From Rhynochetos jubatus (Eukaryota > Chordata > Aves > Eurypygiformes > Rhynochetidae): a stretch of 64,000 bases of DNA. Of this stretch, positions 41,801 to 55,200 are shown in pieces; position 1 is the first letter of the stretch; the number at the start of each line of letters is the position of its first letter. The notes under the pieces were generated by a model that saw only the letters and a list, made by a program, of their open reading frames with translations, was not told the origin of the DNA and did no database searches. The DNA is taken from contig CM050656.1 of the NCBI GenBank assembly GCA_027574665.1, positions 17,001,501 to 17,065,500 on the forward strand, given 5' to 3'. The position numbers and the translations under genes were made by a program.

Positions 41801-43172
41801 CAGAATTAGTGGAACAACCCTACCGCACAGCATTTCACAAAACATGATGGTGGTAATTTCTTTGGGCCATAAAGCAGTAACTACTTGCAGAGCTGTGCAA
41901 CAACTCCAACATGCCTCTAGGTGGCACAAAGCATATTAGTCACATGTGACCGAGGCACCCACACTGGTACCTAATCAGCCTAGATTTCTGTACAGTTCAT
42001 AGAGGATTTTTTACATACTGAAATACTCTGAAGAGCTAGGTCAGTTCCTTGGAGCTTGCTAACTCATCCTTTCTTAATTTCAAATCTGGTTATTGACAGA
42101 CGTTAAATAGTTACGGAGGGGTGGGTTGTTTTGTATATCTGTAAACCTCTAACATTCTAGTGTGTGAACAAGTGCTAAATGCTGACACAGAGACAATCTC
42201 CCTCATGGCAATAAACGCTCCAGAAAAGAATCTGTCAAGAAAATGTCGATTTAGAAGGATTCTTATATTTTTATAAGGGAATATGTCTACTTTATTTATT
42301 TATTTGCATAAATACTTCTAGAAGGAATTCTGTAAGAACTAGGAGATGACAAGCACTATCATGATTAGAACAATCATGACATTTAGACAACTTCCCATGC
42401 CAGGCAAAACCTTAGGATATGAGGGGGGCTACTGGCCTGACAGCATCAACACTAGCAATGCATCTAAAGTTTAAAATCTTCATTTTTGTTTTTGCTGTAA
42501 AGCTAGATTTAGTCTCTTCCTCTCAAGCAGAAAATGCAGATGCTATGCACGGTGGAGCATTCTCTCCCCCCCTCCCGGTTCCTGGACCACTCAACAGCCC
42601 AAAGATTCCCACATGGCCTTAGCCATTGCATAGCTTGTTTGGTCGTTAAGCGTCCCTTGACCGTATCAAGCACTCCTGCGTTGCTAAGGTGGGCAACAGG
42701 ACCGACTGTGCCAAGAGCTCAGTTGCCTAAACAGTGTGCACACCAGGAATTCAACCACCTGGCCGTGGTGGGAGTAAGAATGGAATAGCTAACCATTCCC
42801 TGATAACCCTGAGGCTCTGTTAAGATGGTACCATTAGTTACTGACATTCTAGTAATTACCAACCTGAGTTGTGGCCAAAGTTGAAAGTTACTGATGCCTA
42901 AAGTCAATCCTCACATGACCCTATAAACAGCAGTTCCTAGAAAGACCCTTTGAACTCTTCTAGGTTGCAGTGGGCTGCACCCAGTAGCTCCCCTTGAGGG
43001 AGACACTTCTCGGAGCTCACAAACTCTCAAATTTGTGAATTCAGAGAACAGTAGACACAACTTGGGCTGAAAACCTCCTTGAGGCTCAACTCTTTGCCCG
43101 CTGAGAGAAGCTCTGGTGTCCTACATAAATATTTGCAATGAACTCCAGGGAAAATTGTAACAGGTACCTTTG

Positions 43173-43231
<59 letters not shown>

Positions 43232-46200
43232 ATCATTTGTGTGAGAGTATGCACGCAACTTTAAATCAGTAATTTTGTTAAGACTTTAATTAGGTTACTG
43301 TGCTGATCCAGTAATAGCTAAATTTTGCTGCAGAATTATATCATCTAATTGCATGATAAATCTGAAGAGTGTGAATGAACTCTGAAGTGCTGCTATTCCA
43401 AATTGCTGCAATCCCACAGTTTTGTGCAAAACACAAAAACCCAACTCACTGCAAATCCTTTTCCTAATTTCTTGAATATAAACCATTGCCCAGCTCAGGG
43501 ACTGAGAGTGGATTTAACCACCCTTAGACTTCTATTTCAAGGAGTTCAGAAAGCAAGGGGGTCCACTTTGAACCGCGTGACCCAAGAGAAGGAACTTCCA
43601 TGCCCGTTCTCCCTAATACATATTGCAGCAATCCAATTCTGACTTGATTTCGCTGACTCTGTAATTAATTTTTAATTCGTGTGTAAAAAATTTCAATCCA
43701 TTGCTAATTTGATTTTGTTTTTGTATGCTTTTCCATGTCAAATAAGTAGTAGAATGGACCTTGCCATTAAATCCTGTTAATTCGCACTTTTCCACAAAGT
43801 TACATTAAAACAGTTTTTCCCCTAATATTTGTGTCACTGATCTTTTAAGTGGCCTAAACCACTCTTGTTCATAACACTATGGCAGTATTAGAACACCTTT
43901 TCCAAGATGTTCTCACATTAATAATCCATGAGATAACTGTAATAATCCAGGACACAGCCACTTAAGACAATCTCAGAAAATGAATGAACCAGAAAGCAGT
44001 TCTTAAGACACCTCAGCAATGGCATTGGACACTCAGATTCTGAGTACTGAAGTGCTACACAGTTCTACCTATATCTGAATTTGCCAAGAGTTATTCAGCA
44101 GCCAACTCCCTGTGAAGCTACTACAGATTAAAAATGCATTATTCTTCCAGAAGTGAAAGGCCAGGAGATCAATGTACAGTTTCCAGCTGCAACGTAATTT
44201 CCAGCAGAGACTATCTGGAACAAAACATCACTTGATATTATGACTTCTACTAAAGAAATGCAAACTGTAGATCTTCCCACCAGCCAGAAGCTTGGCAGCC
44301 AGTTGATTACAAATTGTTTTCAAAATCTTGCTGCAGATGTGGCCTTTTGCCAGCAAATCACTTGAGAGCTCACTCAGTTTAATCAGACTAGAGATGGTCT
44401 CCAAAACACCTGAAGTATCAGCCTTCTCAACACAGATGCGCTTTAACCTTGCTGTGAAAATGTTTTCTGCACTGAATATGTTTAAATATAAAATTGACAT
44501 CTTTGTTGCCCTCATTTATCTATATAATCTTTAATTAAGAAAAAATGCAGGGATAATCAGACTGCTACTGTGTCAGGTCACGTCTTTCTGTACTGAAGTC
44601 AGTGCCTCAGAGATGAGGGATGTGCAAAGGCTGTTGCTTTTCTTTTGTTTGTTTTCCTGTGTGGCTGCTAACACGGAAGCAGAACATCAGAAATGTTTGG
44701 AAATTACACACCATTTCCACCAGGAATTGTCTTACATTTGCAGAATCCCACGCACTCCAAGCTGTTTCTACACAACATTTGACAGCATTGCTATTAATCA
44801 CTGCTCCTCAGCAGCCCTCAATGGGACTGGGACATGAGCGCTGATGCAAGGGCACCTCAGAGCAAAAACCTCTTCAGGGACTGTGATAGTCCCTTCAGTT
44901 GCCAAGTTTCCCTGTCCCAACATTATTTCATTCAGTCACATGCTGTGTTTCATTTGAATGAGAATTTAGAATGAATTTTCAGAAGGAATACTGACTGGAT
45001 GCAGCTACTAAACTTCAGCAAAAAACCTTATTAGAATTTTATTACTAATCATTATCAAATTACATAAAGATTTCTTCATAAAACTACACTCACTAAACTG
45101 AGAAAAGGAGCTGTGACTTTGTATTCTCAAATAAGAAGTGTTTATTATTCTTCTGAAAGGACACTGCATGCAGAGATACAATTCAATTTTTAAAAAATCT
45201 ATTTTTTTCTCTACATAATTTTAGAAATGTCAGTATTCACACAGTTACAGAACTTTGCTTTCTTACATTTGTACAACTGCATGACAGTGTCAGAATGTGC
45301 CAAGTACAAACAGGAAAGTAGTAAGAAAAAAAGATTCAAAATGAGCTTTCTTTTGCGTGTGCCAATCTAGCTAAAGTTTAATGCCAACATTTTTAAAGGG
45401 CAGAGACAAAACTTCAATTTTTTTCCTACAAACCTTTAATTCTGATTTTGGAAAGGGTGGAGGAAGGAATGTAACAGTACAAATTATAACTGTACAATTG
45501 CAATTTGTCAGAAAACAGAAAAAAGGGCAATCATGAATTACAGTTTACAGTACAGGAAAGCTTCCCAATTTACTGTTGCCAAGATGTCAGTAAAATGATG
45601 CTGGTGTTGCTTTGTGCTTTTGTCTAATTGCAGATCTGTTCAGCCATGCCCACCAAAACACTAGTGACTAAATCTCTGAAGAAAATCAAAGTCACCAGTT
45701 TTCCAAATGTGATGCATCATCCTTTAAAGCCATCCAGTGCACCTGTGTATTCTATGTAGCACACATTAGAATCACTATACTTCCAACAAGTAGTACCTAG
45801 TGCAGTGCACTTCATAACGTGAGCAAGGTCCTACACCAACCCTTCAAAACATGTTCTTCACAAACCTGCTTGGCTGCTTGATGGCCAAGAAGGTGACGGG
45901 AGATTCACCTCACCGACCGGCACAGCAGCACTGGCCATCAATCAACATACTAAGGACCAAGACTTGAAGCATTCTGGAAATCTACAGTGTGAAAAAAATA
46001 AGAGCTTTGATAGGAACTTCACTGCAGATCCACTCTGAGGATCAGACAGGATTTCCAGAGCGAGCTTGGCACAGTTTGGTTAGAGCTACACTTGCTGATG
46101 AACTCTGTTTAACAGTCTCCCTGTCTGCCTTGAAGACTTCCAGTAGTCAACCCACAAGGTACACCATGGAAGAGGTGGTCTGTTGGACAGCCCATGGGGA

Positions 46201-49200
46201 ACTCAGCCATCTGACCAATTACTTTCACAATACTCAAAAATCAAGCTGTCATTCAACATCAACAGCTACTTTTATGAAACTTTCCAATACGTACAACAAT
46301 GCTAAGCAGAGATGCACGTTTCAAAACTTTGTTCTGACTTATGGTGAAAATAAGCGTCAAACGTGAGCATTTCATAAGGGACAGAAATACCAGATTATGT
46401 ATTTATTTTAAAATATTTAGGCTTGGTTTTGTGTTACAAGTCCTCCAATAACAGTTAAATGACGAAGGTCTGAGGAATGGGTCTTCTTTGAGGCACGCTT
46501 CTAATGTTATAAGTGACAGTGTGGTTAGGCAAAGCCTGAGTACAGAGGAAAGTCAAGAAGAACAACTCCGTGCATTTTAAAAATCAAGTATTCCAAACTT
46601 CAGACCTTAGAAAACAGACTAGTAACTAATAGTCAGCAAAATAATCCTCGTGCAAGAGAAACTCTGTCCTCTCGCAGGAGGATTATTTCAACCTGTGTTG
46701 CTTCTATGCTGCCAACAAGCGTGTGCCCATACAGATCAGACCACATCTAGACTAAGATCAGGTTGGAAAAGTAAGGAAGAAATTTCAAATATATTTACAA
46801 GGCTACCGTTCCTTCTAAGACCAACGCCAAACCCCAAGAGCCAAAGCAGTGCAGGCATTTAAAATCTAATAAAACCCATTTGAATATTAACTTGCCTTAC
46901 TCTAGGCAGATTCAGAATGTTAGGCACTAGATGATGCCTTGGTAAAGCAACACAAAGCAAGTTTTGTGTATTTGCATGTCCCTGCTTTTCTAGTGAACTC
47001 TCTCTACAGCTCTGCCTGAAAAAGGAAAATCTCCAAGACAACTAATTCTGTGTGAAGTACCTATGGAGGTTTGTGGAAACAGGCTAGGCTCTAACAGGCA
47101 CAGACTGAACCATCACAATCACACTGAAGAAAACTTAAAAGCACAGGAGGGCCACATGAACAAGCATTGTTCGACATGATTAAGAAGTTAAGGTAAATTG
47201 AATATCTCTGCAAAATTAATACATATGTCTTGAAAAAAAAAAGATCAGAAAGACGTACTTGGGTCAAACAAATTTATGAAAAGACCTGTTAAAGATTTTG
47301 TTCAAAGGCAAGCAGAAAATATAACTCTACAAGAATAGTTCTTCAAATGTATGCCAGAACATGTAATTAATTCAGCTGTAAAATTATCTGTATTTATTTC
47401 TGTATTTCCTTCAAGTCATTTGCACATAAACTTACTCTATTTGATGCGCTACGTAAACAGAAGGCTGTTATCTCTGCATTCATGTCATTGTTTACACAAC
47501 CTCAAGACATCATATGATAAAACATGCATTGAAAGTATATTTTTTTTTAAAAATGAACAACTCAAAGCAGCCAGTGATTCACTTACAAAATACGTGCCTT
47601 TTTGACTGTTTACGATTATTTGAATGCATCCTTTCCCTTTGTAATGCTATTGCCTTGAGCATGAAACATAGCAGCTGAATCCCATATGACTACCTTCCTG
47701 AATGAATACGCTAAGGACTTCAGATCAAAATACTGCACAGATGAAAAAGGTTCTGTTGAAGATAATGACTAATGCTCCCTCTGCTCCAGATGAAACCTAT
47801 TTATAATACTCGGCACATCTGTAAGAAACTACCACCCTCATTCTTGGGGGATAATTAAACGTGACTCGTAGAGCAAAATTTAACTATAAAATATTCTGAA
47901 TACACATGGAAGCCTGTTAAAACCTTCTCTAATTTCATTCACGTTAACAATCAGCATTGCATACTTCATTGTACACGGTAAACACTGGCACTGTGGGTTA
48001 GAACAGCCAGACCAGCACTTTCCAATTGTCATACCAATAAAATAAAGCTCTCTAGAAAGTTGAAATTTTGGCTGTTCATTTTACAGGCATGACAAAGCAG
48101 CAGAATATGTAAACTGATGCTCCATAAAGTGCTTGTCTTGACACTGCAGGACTTCTGCACTGAAAAAGATGGACTTGGCAGCCAACCCTTGTATGGCTGC
48201 CCAACGAGTGAGCATGGAACCTCTGTCCCTCCCTCTACTTGCTCCTGTCCACCAGCACTGCAGTTCTCAAATGGAGCCTGGCTACGAGTGGGTGGTTTAT
48301 TTCAACTCTGATCTGGCGTACCTAGGCTGCACAGCTGCAGAGGAAAGATTTAGGAAGCAATTCACTGCTGACCTGCATATACAAAGCCAAAAACCCAAGA
48401 GGATGAACGAAGCCTGCCAGACCTGCTCCCACTATTGCGTGCAGAGATAACTACAGACTTCAGCTGCTGATTTACAGCAGTTTACACAGGAAGAAAACTA
48501 GGGATGTGATTGCTTATTCTTTATACTGGAAATTAAATACATACTCAAAAATGTAAATGGAGAGACCAAAGGATCCCCAGTTTCTTATTTCACATACACC
48601 CAAACCAAGCTTGAACATGGGGACAGGGCACGTATATAAATCCCACTGTCTTAGTTTTGTATAAAGGGAAAAAAGAGAGTTTGAAGTAGAATTTGATAGG
48701 TTCTGCCACTGGGCAGGCACAGCCTTGTTCCTCCCACCCATAGCAATGCCCAACAAATCCCAACATAAACATTCCTTTTTTAAATAAAAGGAATATGGTA
48801 TGGGTTGTCATGTCCACATGAAATTCAAAGTAGACCTCTTGTAACACACTAATGCATTACATTCTGCTGTTTCCAGAAACGTTACGGGGAACATGTAGTA
48901 TAGGATGTAATGCCTGTTTTCTACACGTGGTCAGAGGAAGTCAGACCATTGTGGCAATGAAAGAGGAACAAGGAAAGCAGCCCTGTTTGACCCGCTAGCT
49001 GTCTGTTTTTGGAAGAAAAAGCTTTTTGTTAGATATATGGCAGTAGGCTTTTCTTATAGGAAACTCTGCACTGATTGGTCACACTTCATATATCCAGTTG
49101 TGTCCAAATAGTTTCTCGCAAAGACAACTTGTTTATTTTTATAAGACAAAGTAACAGGGAGAGTAGGACACAGTCTTCAGTTTTAAGCTGTCTTTTTTTC

Positions 49201-52200
49201 ATCTTTTTGTTATAGAACTTCTAGAATTCCCAATTTGTTCAAGATCCTGGTATACTGCTGTCCTACGTCACTTCTGCTATTTTGCCATATGCTGACCATG
49301 TTTTTATGAAGTAAAAGATGACTTTTTATTTCATTTAAACAATTACTTTATTTGGATGTGTCTTGCATGACTAAAGTCAAGAGGAACATTGCTTTATAAT
49401 TTTAAATCTGATATTTTTCAGACAGATACTCAAAGAAAAATACCTGGACACTCAAGCATTAATTATCTAACATAAACCACTTTATTTACCTTCTAATGGC
49501 TGAAGTAATTATGCACTACCTGAGCAAAAGGAAATGCTGAGATTTCAGATGGGAAGTTTTCCCGTCCTTATCTGCCCTGAGGGTACTAGCCTCAAATGAT
49601 GAATTTCTCCCCAAGTCCAAAGGAATAGCATGCCTGGGTTGGAATAAGGAACTACAAAGGTCTGCCCAGGACACATGTCAGAGTCACCAGGACACAAGAT
49701 CCAAGACCAGCAATTGACCTGTCACAGGTCTCCCTTGCTGGCAGCTAAACAAAGAGAAGAGATGCAAGGATTTCTCTTGCTAACAGTGAAGAAGTTCCCA
49801 AAATCTAAAATTCTGAGTCACAGAAGGAGGCAGCAATGGGCAGCAAGTAAAGGCTTTGTGCCTTTTTCTTTCTGACTGAAGGTCATGAAAACATACTCTC
49901 ACCATCAACTAAAACATATTGGCTTATTCTGAAAATACCATCTTGCGTTGCTACAACACATTTCCCAGCAAGCTTTCTGACAGTGGGGGCTCATCTCCAA
50001 TAAGAAAGTGTTCTGTAGGATTTAGAGAAGCTGTAACAGCAAAGTAATAAAACTGCATAATTTGTTCTTTGAGAAACAGAGGCCTTGGGCTCCCTCTTAT
50101 AAAATGTAGGAATACAGAGCCCTGAAGACATATGTTTCTGGAGTAGTTGTATCTTGTAATGCCAGAACAACCATCATTGCCAATATATATTTTCCAGACA
50201 TATTTAAAAAAAAAATTCCACTGAGGGAGCCTGATTAAAAAGAAAAACCTGCACTTCTTTTTGCTTTCATCTCTCCATATATGTGTGTCTGTATGGATCT
50301 TCTGTGTACAGTCCACAGCATTTTTTCCTATAGCCTGTGGCACAAAAAGCACTAAATAGAACAATTCAGAAGCTGACTTAGTTTCTGTGTAGGCTTCCGT
50401 AGTACTACACGGTTCTCAGGCAACTGCACTGCTAGATTCAAGTGCTTGGCAATGCTTCCTATGTAACTAGTGTTTATTCTTTGCATTCCTTATGAACAGT
50501 TATTTTATAAGAGATAAATATGCAACCAGGCTTGGAAAATCACATTGGTAAACAGGTTATAGAGTTCACTAATGGAAGTGTGCCTGAGAAATCGCATGAG
50601 TCTCATACAAGGTGTAATCCATAACACCTGGATTCAAAAGAGAGCTAATCCTAAACACACAGGCACTACTTTGTATTCAAAGATCCTGTATATTAATATT
50701 TTGCATGAAAAAAAAATTATGAGCAGGACTCTCTTGTACTTTATGGAGGATAATGAAATCATCAGATATAACTGAACAAAAAATATTCTCTAATTCAACT
50801 AAGACAACAATCTGTTGTTAAGCAAACCCATTTCCCTTTGACATGCAATTTACTTCCATGTAGAAATTTCTTACCTCAGGTCCTGGAGGACCCAATGGTC
50901 CATGGGATCCAGGATCTCCAACTTTCCCCTTTAAAAAATCCAAAGTTAGTTTTTTGAGGATAATTTTTTTTTTTTTATAACAAAAGATTGTTATGAAAAT
51001 TTTAAAAACATTTATTGAAAAAAAAAGCCAACAAAAGTGTTGAGATGACTTTTCCACTAGCTGGGAAAATTACGACTGCCTTTCTTTGGATTAAGATTAG
51101 TTCTTCATACCTCTTTGAAGTCACAACAAAAAATGCAAATTAGCTTCAGACAAATAAAATTAGGAGTTTTGGGATGGTCCAAATTGTCATATAGAAAATC
51201 CCTTTGAAATATGTAGCTGTTTTCATAAAAAAAAAAAAATTATTTAGAAGTCCAGGCAGTAACTGTTATGGGTATTGTTTTACATACCTATGTATATAGT
51301 TTAAGTATCCAATCATGGCCAAAGAAATGGCCATTTTGTGATTAATCATAGTAAATTGGGTCCTATCCATGGTATAACAACTCCATTGTACACAAATGCT
51401 GACACCTAAAAACCGACCAAAATATTTCTCTAAATTTTATCTCTTGTTCCACATTTTATATGTTTGCTGCTGCTGCTGCCATCACTAGGTGTTCCTTGAG
51501 CAAAACTAAAGCCTGACCTGGAAAATATTTTTAAAATATGTAATGTAAATGATTTTACTGTAAACGTATTCTACAAAGGTCGACATTACATTACCTGCAG
51601 GACTGAGGTTTCATTCTTAATTTAACGCAACTCAAGAAGTTGCTTGCTACAAATAGATGAGGAAAAAGCCAGGTAACTCTGTGTAATGCCTTTCTGCCTC
51701 AACATTTACAAACTCAGCTGAAGCAGCAGCCACTGCACAGATGCCTTTAAAGTTACTAAAATTCAGTGAATACTGGAATTCATGACTACTCCCATCCCTG
51801 TGAGAAATGACTGGCCGTTATTAATGAGATTTCCCCCACTCTCTTGAAATCCACCTTGCCCAAATTGTCATCTTGACAGCTCCCAAAGTTTCAAGCATTA
51901 CCAGCATGTCTATTCCCCTACAAAGTGACTGTCACAGAATACCTAGTATCTTAAGCACTACTATATTAAAATCTGACATGTATACTGATCTCTCTAGTAA
52001 AATCTCACTCGCTCACTAACCAGTCACTAGAAATTAAAGCAGCTGAGATCTTATTCTTTGTACTTTTGGAATTAGGTAGCACCTAGAGGACACCACGCAG
52101 TGTGAACATACAATACAGAGCAGCAGCAAATAAAAGAACAGGTAGTGAAAAGAACAAAAATAAGTGTATAAACTCACTGGAGGTCCTGGCTTTCCTCTAG

Positions 52201-55200
52201 ACCCTGGAGGTCCTGGTAAACCAAGAGCACCCTGAAAAAATAAAGTTATTAAATACACATGAAAATGTGTTGTTGCATTATGCTGGAAGCAATACATTGC
52301 TATACTCTGCCACCTGAAATAGGCTTCAAAATAATTCTGCAGGATAAGAACTGCCTTCTAACATTCAATTTTCATCAAAAGATTTCTCACAGGATGTATT
52401 ATTTCAGTGACTTACGATGTACTAGCCAAACAGGAAAAATTATACTTCCAACTTATCTATTTCACGATATGAAGGAGCATACCAGACGTGGGCTGCTGTT
52501 AACCACAGTTGATCCAGGTGAGCTGCAGATGAACCTCAAGGTTCAAGGGAAAAATATATTTTACAACAGTTTCTTAACAGGTTTCAGATCACAACGCAAT
52601 ACTTTTCTTGCTTGAAGCAGCTCTGAACACACAGCAGCCAGAATTCTGCCCATGCCCTTGTCTTTGTCTCTAAGTTTTAATTAGTACAGCATTTCTTATA
52701 AATATGTTAATTCAGTGGTATCCAGTAACTTTTATCACAACTGACTTGTTGAATTATAAGAGACTCAGAAGCCTGAAGAACTTGCTGAAATTGGACAATT
52801 TTGCAAAACAATGCCATTATAAATTACCTTGTCTCCTGGGTACCCCTGCTCTCCTGGCTCTCCTGCAAGGCCACGTCCACCCTAAACAACATATTATTTT
52901 ATACAGATGTATGTACGTGGCTTAAAATAGGGCAGTTATTAGAATTAGAGAATGCAAAAGATTAATTTAATGTTTAGTATTTAAAATTAACACAGAACTT
53001 TGAATGACAATGCAAGATGTTGCACCGAAGCACCCCCTCCAGGACATCCCATAGGCACAGCACTGGATACTGTTATGCTCAGTACTAAGTGTTCTGTCCA
53101 GAAGTAAGTTTGTCTAAAGTACCAGATTGTGAGAGTGAAGTAATTTTAACAAATAAAAGTCATAAGAGAAAATAAATCAAAAGGAAAAAGGGAAAGTACA
53201 TTATTCTGCTCAAGATATAATGAAAGGAGTCTTAAAGAATTATATAGCTCTAAGATAACAGAAATACTTAAATCACCTTATCACCTTTCATTCCAGGCTG
53301 TCCCGCACTCCCTGGGAGACCCTATTGAAATGAAGAAAACAAAAATCCAATGTTTGTCTCTAATTTGAAAGCAGCACAGGCACAGGGCTGTGGGATCATT
53401 TAGCACCATACCATGGGCCCTGGAATTCCTGATGGTCCGCTTGGTCCTGCTGGCCCAATGCCTCCCTACAAGACAGCAAGAAAGGTGACTGCGTTAAACG
53501 TTCCATGAAACGGAGCAACTTATTCTATGATTTTCTGCACCACAGAGAGAAACTTTTCCAGGCTAATTTCTTGGGAGAAAATGTTGCCATATTATAAGCC
53601 TTCCACCTCTACAATTTCCAACCACATTAGCAGAAACAAGAAAACAGATTTCCCTCTTTTTCTGTAGATTACATATTCAAGAGAAGACAGCAGTGCATTA
53701 GGCATAAAGAAACTTCCCTTTGTAGGGAATGTGCAGCTGCACATTTGGTGGCCATTCCCTCTGTCCTTTAGGGTTACATGACATCACCGCTCTGTAAGCA
53801 TCAAAAGCATCATGAGTTGTTCAATGGGCTCAAACATGTCAACTGACAAGAACACAATGAGTCATGTTTGCGTGATGAAGGCTGGAAGCCACAGGGGTCC
53901 CTTGACTAAGCTTGTGTGTCTTCACTACAGCAATGCCATAACAATCCCAATCAGGCAGCAAGGGACTTGTATAGGAATATTTTTTGTTATAAACATATAA
54001 TTTAAAAGATAATAATAATGGAACTCGACTGTCATGCTTCAAAGTAAAAGTTAGATGACCATCAGTGTAAAGTAATAAACTTGTCAAGAATGTTTCAGAT
54101 CTCCAGATATCAAAAATACCACTGAAGACAACCATGGCTTTCTTAATTCAAGTGTAAACATGCTATTTTTTCCCACATGTTATAAACTATGAACGTGGCC
54201 GGGTAGCCAGCTGTGGTTGAGCCAACATCAAGAATCAAATCCAGCTCCTCTATCAGTAAACACTTGAATTACCTAACATAAGGGAGTAAGACTACATGGT
54301 ATGAAAGTATCAGTATTTCCCATCTCCTCTAGGACTCATTCATGTCACACAGCTTCTCTGGCACAACTGTATTTATACAGCTACAGCTTGCAACTTCATC
54401 ATAAGCATCACAACCTTACTCTAAAAACATCAACAAATTTTAAATATATTGTATACAAGATGAAGGAATTTTGCTTAGAGATTAATTCTGCTTAGATTTG
54501 GTAGCCATATACAGGAATGAATGAGGGCTGTGGTTGTTAAAATATTTGAAAGTATCGCACTTTTTGAAAAAGTAATACTGACTTTAGGGGCATAAACTAG
54601 CAAACGTGGTTATTTCAAATAAAAAACCCAGGCACACCAGATCAGAAATCAGCATACAAATCCAAACCAAGTATGGAAGTACTCCATACCAGCAATATGA
54701 CAGCAGTTTTGTAGAGAAACGTTAATTAAAATCATGGCTAGCTAAAACTAAGTCTGTTTAGACCCCTGCATTCTTACATTTGTTTTCATTATTTCACTAA
54801 GTATTTTAATGGAGGCATATCAATATAAGTAATAAAAGCGTACTCACCCTTAGTCCTGGAAATCCAGGAGGACCAACACCACCAACAATTCCCTTCAAAG
54901 AAAATTAATTTTAGATTACCTGAATTTTAACTTTTTAAAAAATTCCCAGTGATAAGATAAACAAAAGTGGTCTGCAAAGCAAGTCAGTTGGGATTTTTAT
55001 AAAGAGTTCCTGAAGAATGACAGCTTATCACTGTATGGAGAATTTATTAAAATCCCTGATTGTGGAATTAGATCTCAAGATATTTGCATAATGAAATAAT
55101 TCCTGCATTAAATATTGTGTTAACAAGACTCATATTCCTTGGTAAAGTGGGGAGAAGAAAAAAGATTATTCTTAGGGTGGAAAAAGCCCACCACAAGAAT

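Larger units (their letters stand above)
40072..50874 (-). other. COL24A1: Intron W9-W10 (10.8 kb)
   Basis: It contains the LTR-like block, the TATC microsatellite and the two unassigned plus-strand ORFs near 44.6 and 46.0 kb. It has no recognisable CR1 copy despite its length. No collagen exon was found by reading. Continuity between W9 and W10 is assumed, not proven. Confidence 0.75.
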
